A DNA stretch of 64,000 nucleotides from Planococcus citri. Lineage: Eukaryota > Arthropoda > Insecta > Hemiptera > Pseudococcidae. The DNA lies in assembly GCF_950023065.1 (NCBI RefSeq), contig NC_088677.1:81307469-81371468 (forward strand), given 5' to 3'. A program made the translations under genes and the position numbers. How positions within the stretch are numbered: position 1 is the first letter of the stretch; the number at the start of each line of letters is the position of its first letter. Shown in pieces: positions 57,810-64,000 of the stretch. A model generated the notes under the pieces. That model searched no databases. It saw nothing but the letters and a program-made list of their open reading frames with translations, and was not told the DNA's origin.

Positions 57810-58520
57810 TCAGTATTGAAGCTGTTCCTCCTTCTGGGTGCATACTCTGACAGTAACTGGGTGGTCCCTGAAGCATTTGAAGGGCTGATTGTGAAAGTCG
57901 CCTTAGTCATTTTTTTATTCACACAACTTGAAACATTTTTTTTTCATATTTCATAAATTTTAAAGGGAAAAATGAGTATTGTAATGCATTCTTGGATAGT
58001 TGAAGATGTTTTTTTAATATTTGACCATAAATTTTTTACATTACCATTGAAGTAGGACAACAACGTTTTCATTGATTTGTACAGAAATTGCTTTTGACTA
58101 AGGCGACTTTCACAATTAGCCCTTCATTTGATGATGGATTGTTTCACTGTTGGCCACTCCAGTTTATCCACGCCACACCCCTAGTTTTGATACTGCCATC
58201 TTTTTGATCTTAAGTTGGTCGTCATTGTTGTTACAAAGTCCTTGATTGACAGCTTATCATTGTACTGTTCTTTGGTGATGGAATAAAGGATGTAATTTCC
58301 ACCTTTTTTGAGCTCAACTACTTCACCAACCTTAGCACCCCTTGACCTCAGAGTGTCCTGGTTGCAGAAGGCTCGTTTGAACAGGAGCGCAATGCCCTTG
58401 GACATCCTGAAGTCTTGGCTGACACAATGGGCCAGGGCAAACTGTGGGTGTCTAAACAGATCATCCATTTTTGGTTTCAGGCTTTTGGGTTTCAAGTTTC
58501 GCCGTCAAATTTATTTTTTA
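57810..58520 (-). pseudogene. TARG1/OARD1-type macrodomain ADP-ribose hydrolase copy, broken
   Basis: From ATG at 58468 the minus strand encodes DLFRHP, FALAHCVSQDFRMSKGIAL, LFKRAF, a KVGEVV-KGGNYILYSITK stretch and DFVTTMTTNLRSK. This matches the order of TARG1-family macrodomains, which remove ADP-ribose from proteins or O-acetyl-ADP-ribose. Near 58200 the frame shifts and a few codons appear missing. The next frame gives GCGVDKLEW, the conserved GCG-D-L-W nucleotide-binding loop, then a stop created at a MITE junction (58124). Beyond the MITE the tail resumes (57872-57813) with FRDHPVTVRVCT and ends at TGA 57810-57812, matching the usual C-terminal ITV-T strand. Apart from the MITE it is uninterrupted by introns, so a retrocopy or intronless paralogue. 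No poly(A) is seen. Confidence 0.8.
57881..58123. mobile_element. hAT-like MITE (243 bp) inside the macrodomain copy
   Basis: The left end AGGGCTGATTGTGAAAGTCG is matched by the inverse at the right (CGACTTTCACAATTAGCCCT), with about 28 bp of TIR and one or two changes. Flanks GCATTTGA (57873-57880) and TCATTTGA (58124-58131) agree at 7 of 8 positions, as expected for an 8-bp hAT duplication. It interrupts the coding frame shortly after the conserved GCGVDKLEW segment. No coding capacity. Confidence 0.75.
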
Positions 58521-58529
58521 TGAGTCTTT

Positions 58530-61010
58530 TAGTTTTTTTAAAACACCGTTTTTTGAAAAATATACACCGGTTTTGTTCTGTTTCTTTTTTTCAAATTTTC
58601 TTCAAAACTGTGGAAAATTAAATTTCATTTTGGTTTTTATTTTTTGTTTTTTTTTCAGTATCTAACATTTTCTGGTTTGCAATTTCTGCTTTCAATTTCA
58701 GATTTCTTGGTTTCAACTTTCAAGTTTTTATTATGGTTAAATTCGTCTTTGGAGTTTCTTGTCAATTATTGATATTTTGATTTTTACTTTTTTAGTTTTT
58801 GTTTTTTCTAAAATTTCATTTTTCAACGTATTTCTTGTTCTTTTTTCTGATTCAGAATTTTTGGCTTTTAGTTATAATTTTGGTTTTTGTTTTTTTTTTC
58901 ATTTTCAACACATTTTTTGTTTATGTTTAATTTTTTTAATTTTATTTTTTTGTTTATTGTTTTATTTTTTTTGGTTTTTAGTTCTGGTTCTTGTTTTTTT
59001 TCTTTTAGTTCCAAGATTTTGTTGTTGTTTTTTGTTCGTTTCTGTTGGATTCTTGGTTTTGGGATTTTAATTTAGCTTTCAAGCAATTCTTTTGAAATTG
59101 ATTTTGCTTTCAGTTTTCTCAATTTCAAGTTTTTATTTCTTTGAAATTTCGTTTTGCATCATATTTTTTAGTTTTTTAGTTTTCTGTTTAGTTGTTAGAG
59201 AATTTTTTGATTTACTACTTTCATTTTTCCATAATTTAATTTCGCGATTCATCTTTTTGTTGCTTTTTTAAATTTATTTCAGTTTTGTGTTTTGGTTTTT
59301 GTTTTCTTGATTTTTGATTTTCAGATTTCTTTTTATAAAGTTTTTAATTTTTTGTGTTCGTTTTTGTTTCTGAGGATTTGTGTTTTTGAAGTTGTTTGTT
59401 TCTTGCTTTAATTTTTTCAATTTTTTGGTTTTTAACTTTCTTGATTTTGAATTTTTAGACTTTCTAAAATGGTACTCTTGTGTATTTTTTTTCATTTTGT
59501 GTTTTTCAATTTTTTAATCATTGTTTTTTTTTCTGTTTTTGTTTTGGTTTTCTTTTTAAAATGTTTTTGTTTCTGTGTTCTTTTTCATTTCTGAGAGTTG
59601 CTGTTATCAATATTTTTTGCTTTTAGATTTCATTTTCATCTTTTTTTATTTTCATTTTTTGGTTTTCTAATATTATGGTCGTTTGCAGGTTTTTTTGTTA
59701 CAATTTTTCAGAAGTTTCCAGTTTTCTGCTGTTTTTGTTATCTGATTTTTGTTTTGTTCTTTTTTATTTTCTGTTTTTTTTCAGTGCTTTTTTTGTTTTT
59801 TTTTTCTGCTCGTTTTCATTTCTATTCTGAGCAGAATTCTTTTGTTTTTTTTAAATTTTTTTTAATTTTCCAGCGTCCTGTTGTTTTTGTTTTGTTTTTT
59901 CTCAGTTCATTTTTTATGGTTTTTGTTTTTTTTGTGCGCGTTTTCATTTCTATTCTGAGTGTTTGTGTTTTCAGAATTCTTTGCTTCTTATTTTTATTTT
60001 TCAAAATTTCCAGCTTCCTGTTGTTTTTTCAGTTCTTATTTTTGTGGTTTTTGTTTTTTTTTGTGCTCGTTTTTATTTCTATTCTGAGCTTTTGTGTTTT
60101 CAGAATTCTTTGTTTTTTATTTTTATTTGAGTTCTATGTTTTTAATTTTTTTGGCTTTCACTCTTTCAGTTTTTAGTTTTTTTACATTTCAATTTTTTGC
60201 ATGCAATTTTTTGATTTTGCTTTCTTTAGTGTTTTGGTTTTTTTTCATTCATTTTTATCACGCTATTATTTTTTTCTTATTTTTTGATGTTTGTTTTTCT
60301 GTTTCATGATTTTTGTTTTCGTGGTTTTCGGTTTTCAGCTTCTTTTTTTTTTTAAAGTTTTTGGTTTTTTGTGTTCGTTTCCATTTCATCAGAATTTTGT
60401 TTTCCACCTTTTTCATTTTTAGATTTTGGTTTTCAAAAAATTTTTTTCCACATTTGTTTTCTTGTTCAAGTTTTTTGGTTTTTTGGCGTTTGGTTCTATT
60501 TTTTCTTGTTTTATTTTCAGTTTTTGTTTTTGATTACATGTTTTTTTGGGGTGTTTTTTATGTTTGTTTTCATTTTAGTGGTTTCGTTTTTTCGATTTTG
60601 ATTTCGAGTTTTTGTGGTTTTCAGTTTTTTTTTAAAAAATCGATTTCAGCTTTCATTTTTCTATTTTTACTTGTTTTTGATTTTCATGTTCTGTGGGTTT
60701 TTGGGTTTGCGTTTTGTCTGTTCAAGTTTTCATTTTTTTCAACATTTTTTTATACTGGGCGTGTACCTATAGTTTTCTGATTTTCGGTTTCATTTTCATT
60801 TTTTTGTTTTTAAAATAATAATATTTTGGGTTTTTGTGTTTGATTTTCGATTTTTTTTTTTGCTCTCAGTTTTATTTTTGGTTTTCAGATAGTTTTTGAC
60901 CTTTATTTTTGTTTTTATATAAATTTTCATTTCAAAAGTTATCTTTTCCCTATTTTTTTCATTTTATGGTTTTTTTATTGGTGGGGGGGGGGCAAGGGGT
61001 GGCAATCTGG
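58530..61010. repeat. Second long T/G-rich strand-asymmetric tract
   Basis: About 2.5 kb dominated by T on the plus strand, with phrases like TTTTGGTTTTCAG, TTTTCATTTTTATTTTC and two or three near-tandem copies of GTGCTCGTTTTYATTTCTAT TCTGAG (59928, 60063). Frames up to 192 codons (59598-60176) are poly-Phe artefacts. It ends at a G-run (60982-60991). Compare 39991-42790. Confidence 0.7.
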
Positions 61011-61738
61011 GTTTTCACAATTGTGTTTCGTATGAATTTAAAAAGTGTTCAAAGGATGAATTTCTTTGCAATAACCTTTATGTTTCTTATCTGCATTCTA
61101 TTTTAAAATCAATATTCGAAATTTTCCTGAGATGGTTGCTTTTCAGTAACTCACTTTAGCATTTTTAGGTAACAGCTTGCATTTTTTTCTCCTTTTAACG
61201 ATGAAAAAGGAAAATAACGATATGAAGGGGGGGAGGAGAGAAGAGCTGGTTTAAACTTCGAATTGATGTTTATTTTTTCACTTTTTTGTTATTTGCCTTT
61301 TCCTCTTCTCAGGTAAGTACTTGCAGTGATTCTTTTACTGTACATTGGTGTCCCGAATATTGGGCACATTTTTTGTTTATTCCCTTTCTGACGTATAATC
61401 GTAGAATATCTTTTGTCAGGTTTCCTATAATTTTGAAACGAAGGAGTGGGGGTGTTTTTTGAGTATGAGTAACCTTTCTCTTACGAGTATTCTTAGACAA
61501 AAACAGGTAGCAATTACTCTCAAAATTTTTCCGAATTTTCATTCAATTTCTTATCGTTACGTTATTGTTTTCCTTTCATATAATTTTTCTTTGTTTTGTT
61601 TGTTTGCTTCCGGTAGCTTGTGAAAATGGGCTATTGATACGTTTCATTTTGTTCGAAATACAATAATATCCAGGCCAAAGTTATACAGAATTGATAGGTA
61701 TAATACATATAATGGTTATTTGATAATAATGTCATATA
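61011..61738. other. AT-rich interval, no gene seen
   Basis: No domain, RNA gene or clear repeat. Confidence 0.35.
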
Positions 61739-61739
61739 T

Positions 61740-62900
61740 GGGGTTACTTTCCTCTTACTAAGTAAACCTACCTACCTACTCTATTCGTCTCCATCATCGT
61801 CCTTGATACACGGTCTCAAATTAGCCACGTAATCAGCTCATGTCGCTTTTTTTCTTCCCACTTAGGTGGTTCATCCTTGGAAAATGTATAAGAATAGTCG
61901 ACGACGAGCTAAAGCTAAAGGGTAAAAAAAATCTGCCTGTCTTTTGTAGATTTTTTTTCCCTCTTTTTGGAAGACTTACAAGGACATTTTTTGTCGCTTT
62001 CTCCTTGGGAATCACTGATTACGCGGCGGCACGAGAAGAAAATTATACCTACGGTGTGTGTATATAGCATCTCCACTCGTCTGGCTCGAGGGCCGAGGGG
62101 GCTGCGTCAGTCGCCGTAGCCGCCTTTTCGCCTTTTTATATATATAATAACGGCGGTCGTAGGCAACAGGGTTGGATGCGGCCGCCGCATGTACCTACTC
62201 TGTACGTAGGTATATATATCGAATGCGTCCTTGAATAGAGAGAAATGTCTGCCTAGTCTGTGATATTGAATGAACACTAATGAAGAGCACAAGCACAAGC
62301 CGTATAGTCGAAGATACCCAGGCCTGCTATGTGGCGAGCCTACATCGATTTTCTGCGTTAAATTTCCAACAGGCGTAACGCGCCTAGCCGGTCAAGGGCG
62401 AACGTTCGCAACTGATGCCGATGCCATTCTCTCTATCTCTGCCTCTCTCTCTCTCTTTGGGCTCGAGCTTTACGTTTAGATTTAGCCGAAATAAGTTTCG
62501 CACGCGTTTTATCCTCCTCAGCTGTGTGTGTGTGTCGTGTATTCGACTAGCGCGCGTGTAACGATGATAACGGAGGCGCGACGATTGGTCGGTTGTTTTA
62601 GGTTTTTTTCTTTTTTTTGTTTACTTCAAAGTCGTCGACGACGGCGACGATGGGATTTTTTTTTTGGCTACGACGAGACTGCTGCAGTTGCTACAGCAGC
62701 CAGAAAGACAGTAGTATAGGCGTATTTTTAGCGAGATATTTTCGCCTTCGCTTCGCCTGTGCCTTTCGCACACACGAAGGTGAAAAAATTATCGATTCGG
62801 GGCGTGATTCGAATTTTCTAAACGTGCAGGAAGGTCGTCGAGTGGAAATTTTTCATTATTGGTTGGTAAAATTTGGACCAAATTGTGCCTATTGTATCGA
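61740..62900. other. G+C-richer island, no confirmed gene
   Basis: CpG-rich phrases (GCGGCCGCCGCATGTACC at about 62178), a CT run at about 62435-62456, a TG run at 62524-62534 and TACCTACC words. It resembles the other islands. Frames of 60-100 codons lack domains. Confidence 0.3.
61866..61921 (+). other. Weak candidate internal exon
   Basis: A strong acceptor (TTTTTCTTCCCACTTAG, ending 61865) is followed by 56 nt. The phase-0 frame is open and reads VVHPWKMYKNSRRRAKAK, ending at a mediocre donor (GG then GTAAAA). The phase would fit the exon at 45958-46002, but a 15.9-kb intron full of repeats lies between them. Chance occurrence is quite possible. Confidence 0.2.
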
Positions 62901-63585
62901 TTTTGAGATGAGAATTTGAAATTTTAAGTGGATAGGTGGAAGATTAAAATGAGCACTTTCGAAACGTTGAGTACATTTACATATTTGATGTTTTCATAGG
63001 ATGTCTATAATGGTCTGTGAAAGCATGAAATCACAAAATTAGACGGAAAAGTATTGAAAAGAAACGAAAAAATTGTCTATAACTTCAAATTATGTCGAAA
63101 AGTTGAGAAAAAAATGTCAAAGTGCAGAATTTTGGTGAAATATTTCTCGCAAAGAATTGCATTTTTAACAATTTTGTCGTTGCTTTGTTCAGACATTTTT
63201 CATAATACTGCTCAGTTTACACTTTAGTCTGACTGTTTTTCGAAAAAAATCACATTTGAGCCTCCAAAAATTCAAAACAGGAAATGAAAATTTTTATAGG
63301 TAAGTCATATGAATATGATAAATGAATCTAACTTATTTTTCTAATTGAAATGAAGAGGAGTGTGAAAATCCAAAATTTGAAGAGATTTTTTGTAGGAATA
63401 CCAAACTGCTTCAAAGGAATTTTTATACCTGAATACCTTAAAAACTGAAAAAAAAATGTTTCAAATCGGGAGGGGTGCGATATTTGTTGAAAAAAGAAGC
63501 TCTCAAGAAATTTTGTAAAAAACAAGTCTTTTGCTTGGAAAACTTTGAAACAAAAAAAAGACTTCTTAAACAGGCAAGTTAAGAA
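62901..63585. other. AT-rich interval, no gene seen
   Basis: Nothing recognisable; frames are short. Confidence 0.3.
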
Positions 63586-63589
63586 TCAA

Positions 63590-64000
63590 TGCTTTTTGGC
63601 TGTTTTGGCAATAAAAGAAGCACAAATTTATTGGTAGTTTTGGCAAAAATTACGACTATTTGGCCATTTTATTAAAAAACTACGTTCTGAGAATTTTGAA
63701 AAAAAAAAAGTTTTAACTTTTCGTCAACTTACCAAAAATTGACACTCTCTGACATTTTTGACAAAAAAGTATACTTTGTTGACAATTTTGGCAAAAACAG
63801 ACGATCTTGGCAAGAGCAGGATTGTTTGAAAGTGTTTGCAAAAATTGGTCCTTTTTGACGATTTTACCAAAAATGGACCCTTTTTGATAATTTTGACAAT
63901 TATGCCAAAAATGTACATTTCTTGACTATTTTGTCAAGAATTGACGCTTTTTGACAACTTTTCCTAAAATGAACACTTTTGGACTTGAGCAAATTTGGCA
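63590..64000. repeat. Degenerate minisatellite, TTTTGGCAAAAATTGAC type
   Basis: Units of about 38-40 bp: TTTTGACAATTTTGGCAAAA, ATTTTACCAAAAATGGACCC and similar, running off the end of the window. It is the same family as 1-420, 9620-10360 and 17160-17590. Confidence 0.6.

Noticed and set aside
59598..60176. 192-codon Phe-rich plus-strand frame, apparently multi-pass membrane protein
   Set aside because: Produced by T-rich low-complexity DNA; composition is almost entirely Phe/Ser/Leu/Val and the same occurs throughout both T-rich tracts.

Overview
The window is a eukaryotic, almost certainly insect, gene-poor region. It is AT-rich, with long homopolymer T/A runs. It is dotted with TACCTACC/GTAGGTA words and has spliceosomal donor and acceptor signals. 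It is saturated with tandem arrays and non-autonomous DNA transposons. The texture resembles a hemipteran such as a scale insect or mealybug. That is inference from overall look, not from a diagnostic gene. Nearly all open frames are chance frames in low-complexity DNA.

Layout. 0-21 kb: a broken Ty1/copia pol fragment (about 490-1012, minus strand), then four large copies and two smaller arm fragments of one fold-back family. Two copies are bounded at both ends: 1915-4530 (TSD TAA) and 19535-21423 (TSD TTA). Both start TAGTCCGGCA, consist of two inverted arms of about 0.9 kb, and are about 1.89 kb long once a nested 722-bp insert in the first is discounted. A further degraded copy lies at 50.1-51.2 kb. 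Between the copies are G+C-richer single-copy-looking islands (6.5-7.4, 12.1-14.5 and 22.0-23.3 kb) and dispersed minisatellites.

24-50 kb: a zone of long tandem arrays. Two arrays (24.8-26.6 and 47.85-49.87 kb, opposite orientation) are built around AGGTCANTGACCT, the inverted-repeat-1 nuclear-receptor/ecdysone-response-type palindrome. Arrays at 24.5-24.8, 26.6-26.8, 34.1-37.6 and 42.9-44.1 kb are built on GTTCGCGAAC palindromes. A 3.3-kb array at 29.7-33.0 kb is a phased A-tract repeat (GCACAACGCGA plus A7-9, about 21-22 bp). Long T/G-rich, strand-asymmetric tracts lie at 40.0-42.8 and 58.5-61.0 kb.

44.5-47 kb holds the best host-gene signal: a CpG-rich leader followed by ATG in a strong context at 45958, 15 codons, and a splice donor at 46003. 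A small possible exon lies just upstream (44587-44670). Any downstream exons would be far away; a weak candidate is at 61866-61921.

53-58.5 kb is a transposon cluster. It holds a piggyBac-like non-autonomous element with TTAA duplication (53268-54753), then an unclassified CCCGGTAAACACA-TIR element with CGCCGGCG-rich subterminal arrays (55011-56597). A 5'-truncated LINE tail with poly(A) sits inside that second element. Last is an intronless, frameshifted copy of a TARG1/OARD1-type macrodomain ADP-ribose hydrolase gene (57810-58520, minus), split by a 243-bp hAT-like MITE.

No tRNA, rRNA, CRISPR array or prokaryotic operon was seen.
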